A stretch of DNA of 64,000 nucleotides from JAWRCU01 sp033542235. GTDB lineage: Bacteria > Pseudomonadota > Alphaproteobacteria > Rhizobiales > Rhizobiaceae. Positions 42,092 through 50,587 of this stretch are shown here, piece by piece. The stretch lies in assembly GCF_033542235.1 (NCBI RefSeq), contig NZ_JAWRCU010000002.1, positions 558,001-622,000 on the forward strand, in the 5' to 3' direction. Within the stretch, counting starts at the first letter, position 1. Each line of letters starts with the position of its first letter. The notes under the pieces were generated by a model. It did not search any database. It saw nothing but the letters and a program-made list of their open reading frames with translations, and had not been told where the DNA came from. The translations under genes and the position numbers were made by a program.

Positions 42092-43363
42092 ATGAACACG
42101 AGCCGTCGCATTTTTCTTACCGGAGCGAGCCTGATCGCCCTCGACCTCATCGCAAGCGCCGCGCTGGCGCAGGAGGCACAAGGGCTGGACGCGATCGGCC
42201 AGCTGCTGAAATCGCAGGGACGCGGCAACTGGAGCGACGATTTCGACGCACAGGCGAGCCAGAGCAACAAGATCGCCTCGAGGCTGCCGATCTTTTCGCC
42301 ACAGACCGTCACCTATATCGAGCAGGCGATCGGCCAATATCAGCAGATCGTTGCGCAGGGCGGCTGGCCGGTCGTTCCGTCGACGAAGAAGCTTAAGCTG
42401 GGCGTCGTCGATCCCGACGTCGAGGTGCTGCGCAAGCGGCTGATCATTTCCGGGGATTTGTCGGCTCGGGCCGGCGTTTCGCAAGCCTACGACACCTATG
42501 TCGACGCGGCGGTGAAGCGCTTCCAGACCCGTCACGGCCTGCCGGCAGACGGCGTGATGGGCAAATACACCTATGCCGCGCTGAACATCAGCGCGCAGGT
42601 GCGGCTTGGTCAGCTCGAAACCAACCTCGTTCGGCTGCGCTCCATGTCGGGCTTCCTCGGCGACCGTTATGTGATGGTCAACATCCCGGCTGCGCAGATC
42701 GAGGCGGTCGAGAACAACCGCGTCGTTTCGCGCCACACCGCAATTGTGGGCAAGATCGACCGGCAGACGCCGATCGTGAATTCCAAGATCAACGAGGTCG
42801 TCGTCAACCCGTACTGGAACGCCCCCGTGTCGATCGTCCGCAAGGACATCATTCCGCTGATGCGCAAGAACCCCAAATATCTGGTGGAAAACAATATTCA
42901 CATCCTCGGCCCGGACGGCAACGAGATCGATCCTCAGACGATCGACTGGAACACCGAGGACGCGGCCAAGTTTCGCTTCCGCCAGGATCCAGGCGCCATC
43001 AACGCCATGGCTTCGGTGAAGATCAACTTCCCGAGCCCGGACGGGGTCTATATGCACGACACGCCCTCGCAGGGCTTGTTCAACAAGCTGATGCGTTTCG
43101 AGTCGTCGGGCTGCGTGCGTGTTCAGAACGTGCGCGATCTGGTGGTCTGGCTGCTGCGTGACACTCCGGGCTGGAACCGGCAGCATTTCGAGCAGGCGAT
43201 CAAGAGCGGCGAGAACACGCCGATCCAACTCGTCAACCCGGTGCCCGTCTACTTCACCTACGTCTCGGCCTGGTCGACCGGCGATGGCGTGGTGCAGTTC
43301 CGCGACGACATCTACGGACGCGATGGCGTCGACGAGCTGCAGATCTCGTCGACGGCGCTCTGA
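42092..43363 (+). CDS. ldtP: L,D-transpeptidase with peptidoglycan-binding domain
   Basis: A 423-residue exported enzyme that forms or edits L,D-type cross-links in peptidoglycan, or anchors proteins to it. The N-terminus MNTSRRIFLTGASLIALDLIASAALAQ contains a Tat-like SRRIFL motif and an AxA cleavage site. A PG-binding repeat spans about residues 110-175 (VEVLRKRLIISGD, VKRFQTRHGLPADGVMGKYTYAAL), and the YkuD domain follows with YMHDTPSQGLF and the catalytic cysteine in SSGCVRV. ATG 42092 has GGA 6 nt upstream; TTG 42086 is also in frame. It is LdtR's expected target. Confidence 0.93.
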   Translation: MNTSRRIFLTGASLIALDLIASAALAQEAQGLDAIGQLLKSQGRGNWSDDFDAQASQSNKIASRLPIFSPQTVTYIEQAIGQYQQIVAQGGWPVVPSTKKLKLGVVDPDVEVLRKRLIISGDLSARAGVSQAYDTYVDAAVKRFQTRHGLPADGVMGKYTYAALNISAQVRLGQLETNLVRLRSMSGFLGDRYVMVNIPAAQIEAVENNRVVSRHTAIVGKIDRQTPIVNSKINEVVVNPYWNAPVSIVRKDIIPLMRKNPKYLVENNIHILGPDGNEIDPQTIDWNTEDAAKFRFRQDPGAINAMASVKINFPSPDGVYMHDTPSQGLFNKLMRFESSGCVRVQNVRDLVVWLLRDTPGWNRQHFEQAIKSGENTPIQLVNPVPVYFTYVSAWSTGDGVVQFRDDIYGRDGVDELQISSTAL

Positions 43364-43386
43364 TCAGCCAGCGTGTTGTGATTTAG

Positions 43387-43412
43387 AAGGCCGCCTCCGG
43401 GCGGCCTTTTTG
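43387..43412 (+). terminator. Intrinsic terminator after ldtP
   Basis: AAGGCCGCC (43387-43395) and GGCGGCCTT (43400-43408) form a stem with TCCG loop, then a T-run to 43412. It lies 24 bp after the ldtP stop. Confidence 0.92.
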
Positions 43413-43544
43413 GTTGGCGCGTTTTGCGTTCGACGCCAGCGCAGCGCCAGCCCAAAGCAAGAAAGCTCTAGAGAACAGTTATTTACTGCAAGAAATCAAA
43501 GCCATAGGCAAGCATTCGGTCGGGCTCCATGCACCACAATCACG

Positions 43545-44129
43545 TCAGGTAAACGGGATGAGCATCGGAACGCGTCGGCTATAAGCGTCATACGCATCCG
43601 CGCCGAGTTCTGCACGCAGGAAGCGCTCCTCCAGGCGGGCCTTCATATAAATGCCTGTGGTGATCAGTGCAGCTCCGGCGATGCCGGGCAGTGTGCCTTT
43701 TGCAAGCATCGTTGCGAGGATCGCCACCACGAGGCCGGTGTAGATCGGATGTCGCACGATGGCGTAGGGGCCGGTTTCAACGATCCGATGCTCGGCCTTT
43801 TTCGTGATCTTGCCGGACCACAGACGACCGAGGTGGAGCCGCGCCCACCAGGCGAGCGCCAGGCCGGCAGCCATCAGTCCGACGCACGCCCAGGCCTCGG
43901 CCGCATTGACCTGCCACAGTCTCATCCAGCCCTGGTAGCGATGCGCCGGTACGGCCAGCAGCGCTGCCCCAGCCAGCATGGTGATGCGATAGGGTGCTTC
44001 CACGCTGAGCCCGGCGCTCTTCTCGGCCCTGGCCGCCCACAGCGCCGCGACAGCCCAGGTGACGGCGAAAGCGATCCAGAGATCCATGATCGCGATACCA
44101 GGCGACATCTTGATGTTCATCCATGTCAT
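43545..44129 (-). CDS. Isoprenylcysteine carboxyl methyltransferase-like membrane protein
   Basis: A 194-residue integral membrane protein of the ICMT/PEMT-like family with about five helices. The conserved C-terminal cofactor-binding part reads RIVETGPYAIVRHPIYTGLV and EERFLRAELGADAYDAYSRRVPMLIPF. The bacterial substrates are mostly unknown. ATG 44129 (MTWMNIK) is used; ATG 44120 is also possible and the ribosome site is weak. It converges with ldtP and is divergent from glyA. Confidence 0.85.
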   Translation of the reverse strand: MTWMNIKMSPGIAIMDLWIAFAVTWAVAALWAARAEKSAGLSVEAPYRITMLAGAALLAVPAHRYQGWMRLWQVNAAEAWACVGLMAAGLALAWWARLHLGRLWSGKITKKAEHRIVETGPYAIVRHPIYTGLVVAILATMLAKGTLPGIAGAALITTGIYMKARLEERFLRAELGADAYDAYSRRVPMLIPFT

Positions 44130-44313
44130 GGGCGGCACGTTACAGCAGTATTGGCGTGCAGACCGTGGCAAGGCTGTTTCAACTGTTCGCGAGATGGTCC
44201 GAAATAGCGCCTGCCGCAAGAGGCGGCCAAAATGTCGCGCCGCAAACATGGCGAGCGCCGGCCAAGTGTGTTAATGCGCGGCCATCACCCCCGAACCCGA
44301 GGATTGTGCGACT

Positions 44314-45627
44314 ATGGCAACTGCACCGGCAGCTCAGACCAGCTTTGGGCCGTTCTTTACAGCGGCGCTCGCCGAATCCGATCCTGAGATCTTCGGCGCC
44401 ATCAGCAAGGAACTCGGCCGCCAGCGCCATGAGATCGAACTGATCGCCTCCGAGAACATCGTCTCGCGCGCCGTGCTCGAGGCGCAGGGCTCGATCATGA
44501 CCAACAAATATGCCGAGGGTTATCCGGGCAAGCGCTATTACGGGGGCTGCGAGTTCGTGGATATTGCCGAGAACCTGGCCATCGAACGGGCGAAGAAGCT
44601 GTTCTCCTGCAATTTCGCCAACGTCCAGCCGAATTCCGGCAGCCAGATGAACCAAGCCGTGTTCCTGGCGCTCTTGCAGCCCGGCGATACCTTCATGGGG
44701 CTGGACCTCAATTCGGGTGGGCACCTTACGCATGGCTCGCCGGTCAACATGTCCGGCAAGTGGTTTCATGTCGTGTCCTACGGCGTGCGCCGGGATGATC
44801 ATCTCCTCGACATGGACGAGATCGAGCGGCTGGCGCATGTCCACAATCCCAAGCTGATCATTGCCGGCGGCACGGCCTATTCGCGCATCTGGGACTGGGA
44901 GCGATTCCGCCAGATCGCGGATTCGGTTGGCGCCTATCTGATGGTGGACATGGCCCATATTGCCGGGCTGGTCGCCGGGGGCGCACACCCTTCGCCGCTG
45001 CCCTATGCGCATGTGGTGACGACGACCACCCACAAGTCGCTGCGCGGACCGCGCGGGGGCATGGTCCTGACCAACGACGAAGACATCGCCAAGAAGATCA
45101 ACTCTGCGGTCTTCCCCGGGCTGCAGGGCGGTCCGTTGATGCATGTGATAGCGGCCAAGGCGGTGGCTTTGGGCGAAGCTTTGAAGCCGGAGTTCCGCAC
45201 CTATGCGAATGACGTAGTGACCAATGCCAAGGCACTCGCAGCGAGCCTCCAGGAGACGGGCCTCGACATCGTTTCCGGCGGCACCGACAATCACCTGATG
45301 CTGGTCGACCTGCGTCCCAAGAACGCCACCGGCAAGCGCGCCGAGGCGGCGCTCGGCCGCGCCAACATCACTTGCAACAAGAACGGCATTCCCTTCGATC
45401 CCGAGAAGCCTTTCGTCACTTCCGGGGTCCGTCTCGGCACGCCGGCCGGCACCACGCGCGGCTTCGGCCAGGCCGAGTTTCGCGAGATCGGCAAGCTGAT
45501 CGCCGAAGTGCTGGATGGGCTGAAAGTGGCCAATTCCGACGAAGGCAACGCCGCCGTCGAGGCGGCGGTGAAGGAGAAGGTGATCGCGCTCACGGAGCGC
45601 TTCCCGATCTATCCGTATCTCGGCTGA
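44314..45627 (+). CDS. glyA: Serine hydroxymethyltransferase
   Basis: A 437-residue PLP enzyme that converts serine and tetrahydrofolate to glycine and methylene-THF. LIASENIVSRAVLEAQGS, YAEGYPGKRYYGGCEF, the PLP-binding aspartate in MVDMAHIAGLVAGG, and the Schiff-base lysine in TTTTHKSLRGPRGG are all present. NHLMLVDLR and PAGTTRGF close the active site. The plus-strand run glyA-nrdR-ribD-ribE of rhizobia starts here, but a vapBC pair now separates glyA from nrdR. Confidence 0.97.
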   Translation: MATAPAAQTSFGPFFTAALAESDPEIFGAISKELGRQRHEIELIASENIVSRAVLEAQGSIMTNKYAEGYPGKRYYGGCEFVDIAENLAIERAKKLFSCNFANVQPNSGSQMNQAVFLALLQPGDTFMGLDLNSGGHLTHGSPVNMSGKWFHVVSYGVRRDDHLLDMDEIERLAHVHNPKLIIAGGTAYSRIWDWERFRQIADSVGAYLMVDMAHIAGLVAGGAHPSPLPYAHVVTTTTHKSLRGPRGGMVLTNDEDIAKKINSAVFPGLQGGPLMHVIAAKAVALGEALKPEFRTYANDVVTNAKALAASLQETGLDIVSGGTDNHLMLVDLRPKNATGKRAEAALGRANITCNKNGIPFDPEKPFVTSGVRLGTPAGTTRGFGQAEFREIGKLIAEVLDGLKVANSDEGNAAVEAAVKEKVIALTERFPIYPYLG

Positions 45628-45675
45628 CCCGCGAAGGCATCACAAGAGCTGCCCGCTGAGCTTGATTTTGCCGGC

Positions 45676-45714
45676 CCTCGGTAATACCTATCCAAGAATG
45701 AATTCTTACCGAGG
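45676..45714. promoter_or_regulatory. Palindromic operator of the vapBC module
   Basis: CCTCGGTAA (45676-45684) recurs inverted as TTACCGAGG (45706-45714), and AAGAAT/ATTCTT (45694-45707) form a palindrome inside. The right arm includes the GAGG ribosome site of vapB, so a bound antitoxin or toxin complex could block translation start as well as transcription. Confidence 0.65.
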
Positions 45715-45719
45715 ATGAG

Positions 45720-45953
45720 ATGAGCACCACCGTTACCTCCAAGGGTCAGGTAACGATCCCCAAGGCCGTGCGGGATCGGCTCGGCCTGAAACCCGGCAGC
45801 AAGGTGGAATTCAAGAGTGGCCCTGGCGGTGAAGTTGTTTTGAAAAGAACAGATGAAAAGCGACCACCCAGTCGTTTTTTGAAATTTCTCGGCCATGCCG
45901 GTCCCGGCCTGAGCACCGACGAGATCATGGCGCTGACGCGTGGTGATGATTGA
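45720..45953 (+). CDS. VapB-type antitoxin, SpoVT/AbrB domain
   Basis: A 77-residue antitoxin. Residues 1-48 are a swapped-hairpin AbrB domain (TTVTSKGQVTIPKAVRDRLGLKPGSKVEF); the C-terminal part (PPSRFLKFLGHAGPGLSTDEIMALTRGDD) is the toxin-binding segment. GAGG lies 5 nt before ATG 45720, within the operator. The stop overlaps the toxin TTG start by 4 bases. Confidence 0.9.
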   Translation: MSTTVTSKGQVTIPKAVRDRLGLKPGSKVEFKSGPGGEVVLKRTDEKRPPSRFLKFLGHAGPGLSTDEIMALTRGDD

Positions 45954-46357
45954 CCTTCGTTGATACCAACGTCCTCTTGGACATTGTCACCGGAGATTCC
46001 TCTTGGTCGAGCTGGTCAATCGCCGCGCTGGACGATGCGTCGATGGAAGGGGCCCTGCTCATCAATGCAGTCATTTACGCCGAACTCTCTACCCGCTACG
46101 GCCGTATCGAAGAGCTTGATCAGTTTGTCGATGGAGCGGGCTTGGAACTCGTCGAATTTCCACGTGCTGCGCTGTTCCTGGCCGCGAAGGTCTTTGATCG
46201 CTATAGGTCATCCGGTGGCACCAAGACCGGCGTTTTGCCGGACTTCTTCATCGGTGCCCAAGCCAGTATCCTCCAACTCCCGATTCTGACCCGTGATGTC
46301 AGGCGCTATCGTACTTATTTTCCCACCGTTCGACTGATATCACCCGCTACCGTTTGA
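45950..46357 (+). CDS. VapC-type PIN-domain toxin
   Basis: A 135-residue PIN-domain ribonuclease. Metal ligands are D4 in MTFVDTNVLLDI, the glutamate in VIYAELS, and the aspartate in LPDFFIGAQA; the final LTRDVRRYRTYFP gives the fourth acidic position. VapC toxins usually cleave tRNA or rRNA. It starts at TTG 45950, overlapping vapB by 4 bases (TTGA). It ends 12 bp before nrdR, so the pair is wedged into the glyA-nrdR gap. Confidence 0.9.
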   Translation: MTFVDTNVLLDIVTGDSSWSSWSIAALDDASMEGALLINAVIYAELSTRYGRIEELDQFVDGAGLELVEFPRAALFLAAKVFDRYRSSGGTKTGVLPDFFIGAQASILQLPILTRDVRRYRTYFPTVRLISPATV

Positions 46358-46369
46358 GATTCGCCCAAG

Positions 46370-46834
46370 ATGCGCTGCCCCTATTGCCAGTCGGAAGATA
46401 CGCAGGTCAAAGATTCCAGGCCGGCCGAGGATGGCGCGGCGATCCGGAGGCGGCGCGTCTGCCCGGTCTGCGGCGGCCGTTTCACGACATTCGAGCGTGT
46501 GCAGCTGCGCGATCTCGTAGTCATCAAGAAATCGGGCCGCAAGGTGCCGTTCGACCGTGACAAGCTGAGCCGTTCGATCGAGATCGCGACGAGGAAGCGC
46601 AATGTCGACCCCGAGCGCATCGAACGCGCCGTGTCGGGAATTGTCAGGCAATTGGAGAGCTCCGGGGAGACCGAGGTCACTTCCGGCGACATCGGCAAGC
46701 TTGTCATGGAAGCGCTGAAGTCGCTCGACGATGTCGCCTACGTCCGCTTCGCTTCGGTCTATCGCAATTTCCGCGAGGCCAAGGATTTCCAGGATGTCCT
46801 CGGCGAGCTGAAGGGCGAAGAGGAGCCAGGCTGA
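46370..46834 (+). CDS. nrdR: Transcriptional repressor NrdR
   Basis: A 154-residue repressor of ribonucleotide reductase genes. The zinc ribbon is MRCPYCQSEDTQVKDSR with RRRRVCPVCGGRFTTFER; the ATP-cone spans about residues 49-139 (LVVIKKSGRKVPFDRDKLSRSIEIATRKR, DIGKLVMEALKSLDDVAYVRFASVYRNF). No NrdR box was looked for elsewhere. It is 3 bp before ribD and probably co-transcribed with it. Confidence 0.97.
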   Translation: MRCPYCQSEDTQVKDSRPAEDGAAIRRRRVCPVCGGRFTTFERVQLRDLVVIKKSGRKVPFDRDKLSRSIEIATRKRNVDPERIERAVSGIVRQLESSGETEVTSGDIGKLVMEALKSLDDVAYVRFASVYRNFREAKDFQDVLGELKGEEEPG

Positions 46835-46836
46835 GC

Positions 46837-47967
46837 ATGCTGGAACGGTCGGCATCAGCGCGGCAGGAAGCGCTGGACCGTCGTTTCATGGCGGCGGCGA
46901 TTCGCCTGTCACGGCAGCATTTGGGCCTTACCGCCGAGAACCCGTCCGTCGGCTCGCTGGTGGTGCGCGAGGTAGACGGCGTGCCGACGATTGTCGGCCG
47001 CGGCGTCACGGCCTTGGGCGGCAGGCCGCACGCCGAACTGCAGGCGCTCGGCGAGGCGGGTGAGGGGGCCCGCGGCGCTACAATCTATGCCACGCTCGAG
47101 CCCTGCTCGCATATCGGCAAGGCGCCGCCATGTGCCGACGCTATCGTCGCAGCAGGCGCACGACGGGTCGTGATCGCAACTCTCGATCCCGACATCCGGG
47201 TCGCGGGTCGCGGCGTCGCGATCCTGAAGCGCGCCGGCATCGAGGTGGATGTCGGCTGCGAGGAGGTTGCGGCCAAGAGGGCCATGGCGGGCTTCCTCAC
47301 GCTCAGGGCAAAAGGTCGTCCCTTCGTGACGCTGAAGCTTGCCGTCTCGGCGGATGGCCGGATCGGCCGCGTTGGCGCCGGCCAAGTCTCGATCACCGGT
47401 CCGATCGCGCGGCGCGCGGTGCAGATCATGCGAGTCGAGCACGATGCGGTCATGGTGGGTGTCCAGACGGTGGTCGAGGATGACCCGCTGCTCACCGTCC
47501 GTCTCGACGGGCTCGCGCAGCGCTCGCCGCTGCGCGTGGTCGTTGATCCGCTCGCGCGTACGCCGCTGGCGGCGCGCATGTTTTCCGAGCGGGATTGCAG
47601 CCGGGTGCTGGTTCTTGCCAGCGCCAAGGCGCAAGCGCGGGCCGTTGGGCGCTTGCGCGACCGTGGAGCCACGGTCGAAACGATCACCTCCGACTATAAG
47701 GGGCGGTTCGAGCCGCGCGAAATCCTGCGGCATCTCGGCGTTCGCGGCGTGAAGAGCGTGCTTCTGGAGGGCGGCGCAGAAACCGCGCGGCGCTTTCTGG
47801 AAGCCGGGCTCGTCGACCGAATCGCCCTGTTCGCGGCCGAAACGGTAGTGGGCGAGAGCGGCGTTGCCGCGCCCATTGCCGAAGATAGCGTTCCACCGGA
47901 TTTCAATCAGGTCGGTGAAGAATCTTTCGGCTCCGACCGACTAATCGAATATGAAAGGCCGCTCTGA
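46837..47967 (+). CDS. ribD: Bifunctional riboflavin deaminase/reductase
   Basis: A 376-residue enzyme carrying out two early riboflavin steps. The deaminase domain has PHAELQAL and TLEPCSHIGKAPPCADAIV as zinc ligands (about 65-100). The reductase domain follows: LKLAVSADGRIG, VGVQTVVEDDPLLTVR, and the C-terminal VKSVLLEGGAETARRFLEAGLVDRIALFAA. The stop overlaps the ribE start by one base, giving a coupled ribD-ribE unit. No FMN riboswitch was recognised upstream. Confidence 0.95.
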   Translation: MLERSASARQEALDRRFMAAAIRLSRQHLGLTAENPSVGSLVVREVDGVPTIVGRGVTALGGRPHAELQALGEAGEGARGATIYATLEPCSHIGKAPPCADAIVAAGARRVVIATLDPDIRVAGRGVAILKRAGIEVDVGCEEVAAKRAMAGFLTLRAKGRPFVTLKLAVSADGRIGRVGAGQVSITGPIARRAVQIMRVEHDAVMVGVQTVVEDDPLLTVRLDGLAQRSPLRVVVDPLARTPLAARMFSERDCSRVLVLASAKAQARAVGRLRDRGATVETITSDYKGRFEPREILRHLGVRGVKSVLLEGGAETARRFLEAGLVDRIALFAAETVVGESGVAAPIAEDSVPPDFNQVGEESFGSDRLIEYERPL

Positions 47968-48578
47968 TGTTCACCGGCATCGTCACGGACATCGGCACCG
48001 TCTCGTCGGTCAAACCGCTCGATGAAGGGGTGCGGTTGAGGATCGAGACGGCCTATGATCCGAAGACAATCGCAATCGGTGCCTCGATTTCCTGCGCAGG
48101 CGTCTGCCTCACGGTGGTCACTCTGCCGGACGGCGGCTCCAATTCGCGCTGGTTCGAGGTCGAGGCATGGGAGGAAGCGCTGCGGCTCACCACCGCCGCA
48201 GACTGGCGAGCGGGCACGCGCATCAATCTTGAACGAGCACTCAAGATCGGTGACGAGCTCGGCGGACACATCGTCTCCGGACATGTTGACGGCATGGCTG
48301 AGATCGTCGCGCGGGAAGAGGAGGGGGATGCCGTCCGCTTCACGCTCGAGGCGCCGCGCGAATTCGCGAGATTCATTGCGCCGAAAGGCTCCGTCGCACT
48401 CGACGGGACCTCGCTTACGGTCAACAAGGTAGAGGGGACGCGCTTCGACGTATTGCTCATCCACCATTCGCTCGCAGTGACGACCTGGGGCGAGCGCAAG
48501 GCCGGCGATCGCGTCAATCTCGAGGTCGATACCATGGCGCGCTATGCCGCGCGGCTGGCGGAGGCGTCGTCGATCTAG
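47967..48578 (+). CDS. ribE: Riboflavin synthase alpha subunit
   Basis: A 203-residue riboflavin synthase with two lumazine-binding halves. The first opens MFTGIVTDIGTVSSV and ends with ISCAGVCLTVV; the second has GGHIVSGHVDGMAEIV and VALDGTSLTVNKVEG. Dismutates two lumazines to riboflavin. It follows ribD directly, while ribH lies 3 kb downstream, separated by a sigma/cupredoxin operon on the opposite strand. Confidence 0.95.
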   Translation: MFTGIVTDIGTVSSVKPLDEGVRLRIETAYDPKTIAIGASISCAGVCLTVVTLPDGGSNSRWFEVEAWEEALRLTTAADWRAGTRINLERALKIGDELGGHIVSGHVDGMAEIVAREEEGDAVRFTLEAPREFARFIAPKGSVALDGTSLTVNKVEGTRFDVLLIHHSLAVTTWGERKAGDRVNLEVDTMARYAARLAEASSI

Positions 48579-48631
48579 TTGAGCTAGATTCCATCATCAT
48601 GATTGGTTCTGATTAAAGAATGGATCGTCTT

Positions 48632-48802
48632 ATGGAGACCAAGGTGCATGCACCGCTGCCACTTGTGTAGAGGGTGGAGAAGCGGCGGAAGCTTACGCTC
48701 GAAGCAATGGCCGACGTGGATGCCGGCCGCGTCATCGATCATCAAGCCGTGCAGGGCTGGGCAGACAGGCTTGACGCAAGCGAGCCGCCGACCTTGCGAT
48801 GA
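48632..48802 (+). pseudogene. Remnant of a CopG/RHH-type antitoxin with in-frame stop
   Basis: From ATG 48632 one frame reads METKVHAPLPLV, TAG (48668-48670), then RVEKRRKLTLEAMADVDAGR and VIDHQAVQGWADRLD to TGA 48800-48802. The tail resembles the C-terminal part of CopG-type antitoxins (a DVDAGRVIDHQAVQ-like end), but the ribbon-helix-helix core expected before it is missing. A stop codon and an internal deletion indicate decay, and no matching toxin gene lies downstream. Confidence 0.5.
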
Positions 48803-48831
48803 GCTGAAATAGACACAGAATTTGGCTGGCT

Positions 48832-49623
48832 CTACGATTTCGATCGATAGAGCTTCACGAATTCGTTGAGCTTGTCCACTTCCACATCCGAGGCTGCCCA
48901 GTAGGAAAACCCCCCGTCACTCCATTTGACCATGTGATAGCCGCCGGCATCGAGGTTCTGCGGTTCAAGGCGGATGTAGTCGCCGGCAATCGGCACGGCG
49001 ATCAAACTGATCAGATGCTCGTTGTGGCGATAGACCAGCGTCGGCACTGCGTGGCCGTCAACCACGTCGACACGCCCGCCGACCAGTGCAAATCCTTGAT
49101 CGGCAAGATCTATGGCCGGGGGGGATACGCCGAGCTTCACGTCGAGCCATGGCTTCACCGTGTGCCGGTCGGACGAAGCGATATCCACCGGGTTGGCGGC
49201 AAGGAGGCTGCGCATGTGGTTCTCGGCAATGGCGACCTCTGGTGAAGCGGGAGCCGGCGGGGTAACCAGCATGTAGGTGGCGCCACTTGCCGCGATCGCC
49301 GTGATCAGGATCGAGGCCGCCAGGCTCCGCCATCCGCCCGGGACAAGCCAAGGCCTGTCCCGCGTAGCGTGCAGCCTTGCCGGCCGCGGCGCCGCGAGTG
49401 CAGCGATGCGCTCGCGGAATTCGTCGCTGACGGCAGGCTGCCCAAGGCGCTGGATGGCAGCCTTTGCCGCGCCGATCCCGTCGTACTCGGCCCTGAGAAG
49501 AGGATCGCGCTGGAGGCGTTCCTCCAGGGACAGAGTCGTCGCGGCGTCGAGCTCTCCGTCCGCCAGTGCGTTGAGTAGGAGGCGATCCTGGTCGGGTTGC
49601 CTGGGGTCAGAACCTCGGTCCAT
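48832..49623 (-). CDS. Anti-sigma factor, transmembrane
   Basis: A 263-residue single-span protein. The cytoplasmic N-terminus (LLNALADGELDAATTLSLEERLQRDPLLRAEYDGI) is an anti-sigma zinc-finger-like domain without the full Cys/His set; a membrane helix lies near 100-120 (SLAASILITAIAASGATYML); the C-terminal 140 residues are periplasmic, with SYWAASDVEVDKLNEFVKLY. It overlaps the sigma gene by one base and is the last gene of a four-gene minus-strand operon, so it is most likely the partner of that sigma factor. Confidence 0.87.
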   Translation of the reverse strand: MDRGSDPRQPDQDRLLLNALADGELDAATTLSLEERLQRDPLLRAEYDGIGAAKAAIQRLGQPAVSDEFRERIAALAAPRPARLHATRDRPWLVPGGWRSLAASILITAIAASGATYMLVTPPAPASPEVAIAENHMRSLLAANPVDIASSDRHTVKPWLDVKLGVSPPAIDLADQGFALVGGRVDVVDGHAVPTLVYRHNEHLISLIAVPIAGDYIRLEPQNLDAGGYHMVKWSDGGFSYWAASDVEVDKLNEFVKLYRSKS

Positions 49624-50156
49624 TAGCGTGCTCGCTCGATTGCGATAGCGAGAAGGCCCCTCCCGCGCGAGAGCCTGGACATCACCGTGCCGATAGGCAC
49701 TGCAAGCATTGCCGCTATCTCCTTGTAACTCAATTCGTTGATATCGCGCAGCACAAGGACCTCGCGAAACGGAATGGGCAAGGTCTCGAGCGCCCTCCGC
49801 ACGAGCATTGCATCTGCCTTCCTGATCAGCTCGGCCTCGGGCGTGAGCGCCGGTTCGGCATCGTCCGATTGTCCGATCTCATCGACTGCGGCGAGGTCGC
49901 CGACCAGGACGAGACTCTTCGGCCGGTTCTTGGCGAGCCAGGCAAAGCACGAATTGCGCACGATGGCCAACAGCCAGGCCCGTGCTCCCCGTCCCGAATA
50001 GCCGTCAATTCCCGCAAGCGCCCGAACACAGGCGTCCTGGACGACGTCTTCGGCGTCATGCTGGTTCCCCGTCAGCCAGCGTGCCAGCGCCATCGCGTCC
50101 GCAAGATGCGGAAGCACGACTTCCTTGAAGCGCTCGCTTGCCGCCTCGCTGCTCAC
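49623..50156 (-). CDS. ECF-type RNA polymerase sigma factor
   Basis: A sigma-70 family ECF factor of about 177 residues. Region 2 is VLPHLADAMALARWLTGNQHDAEDVVQDACVRALAGIDGY followed by ARAWLLAIVRNSCFAWL; region 4 is ALETLPIPFREVLVLRDINELSYKEIAAMLAVPIGTVMSRLSRGR. GTG 50156 is used because it gives the usual short leader; the frame is open to 50273, but that would overlap the cupredoxin gene. GTG 50219 is an alternative. It is followed by its anti-sigma gene. Confidence 0.9.
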   Translation of the reverse strand: MSSEAASERFKEVVLPHLADAMALARWLTGNQHDAEDVVQDACVRALAGIDGYSGRGARAWLLAIVRNSCFAWLAKNRPKSLVLVGDLAAVDEIGQSDDAEPALTPEAELIRKADAMLVRRALETLPIPFREVLVLRDINELSYKEIAAMLAVPIGTVMSRLSRGRGLLAIAIERAR

Positions 50157-50224
50157 ATCGCGTCGTTTCTCGAACCTGGCGGAACGCCGAAACGCGTTCC
50201 GCCACGCCGTGCCGGACACCGCGT

Positions 50225-50566
50225 TCACTGGGTGACCGTTATCTTGCCATGCATGAACGGATGAAGACCACACACAAACGCGTAGTCGCCCGGCTTGTCG
50301 AAGGTGAAGGAATATTCGTCACCAGTGTCGAGCGCCTTCGAGCGGAAACTCCCGTCCTCCGCGACAATGGTATGGACCATGTCGTCGTTATTCCGGAATG
50401 TGACGGTGGTGCCGACAGCAACGGTGACATTCTCCGGCGAAAAGGCGAAATTGCCGATCTGGACCAGTTGCCCGCTGGCAAGTGCACCTGCCGTCCCAAT
50501 TGCCGTAGCCGCGCTCAGGGCGGCGACGACAAGCGCCAGGCGTGCGCATCCATTGCATCGTCTCAT
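50225..50566 (-). CDS. Cupredoxin (plastocyanin/amicyanin-like), periplasmic
   Basis: A 113-residue blue-copper protein. The signal peptide ends near ALASG (about residue 31). Type 1 copper ligands are the histidine in DDMVHTIV, and the cysteine, histidine and methionine in FVCGLHPFMHG. Such proteins shuttle electrons in the periplasm. It lies 21 bp after the metallophosphoesterase gene and just before the sigma factor, so it is part of the same operon. Confidence 0.92.
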   Translation of the reverse strand: MRRCNGCARLALVVAALSAATAIGTAGALASGQLVQIGNFAFSPENVTVAVGTTVTFRNNDDMVHTIVAEDGSFRSKALDTGDEYSFTFDKPGDYAFVCGLHPFMHGKITVTQ

Positions 50567-50587
50567 GACTGATCTCCTCGCTGCGCA

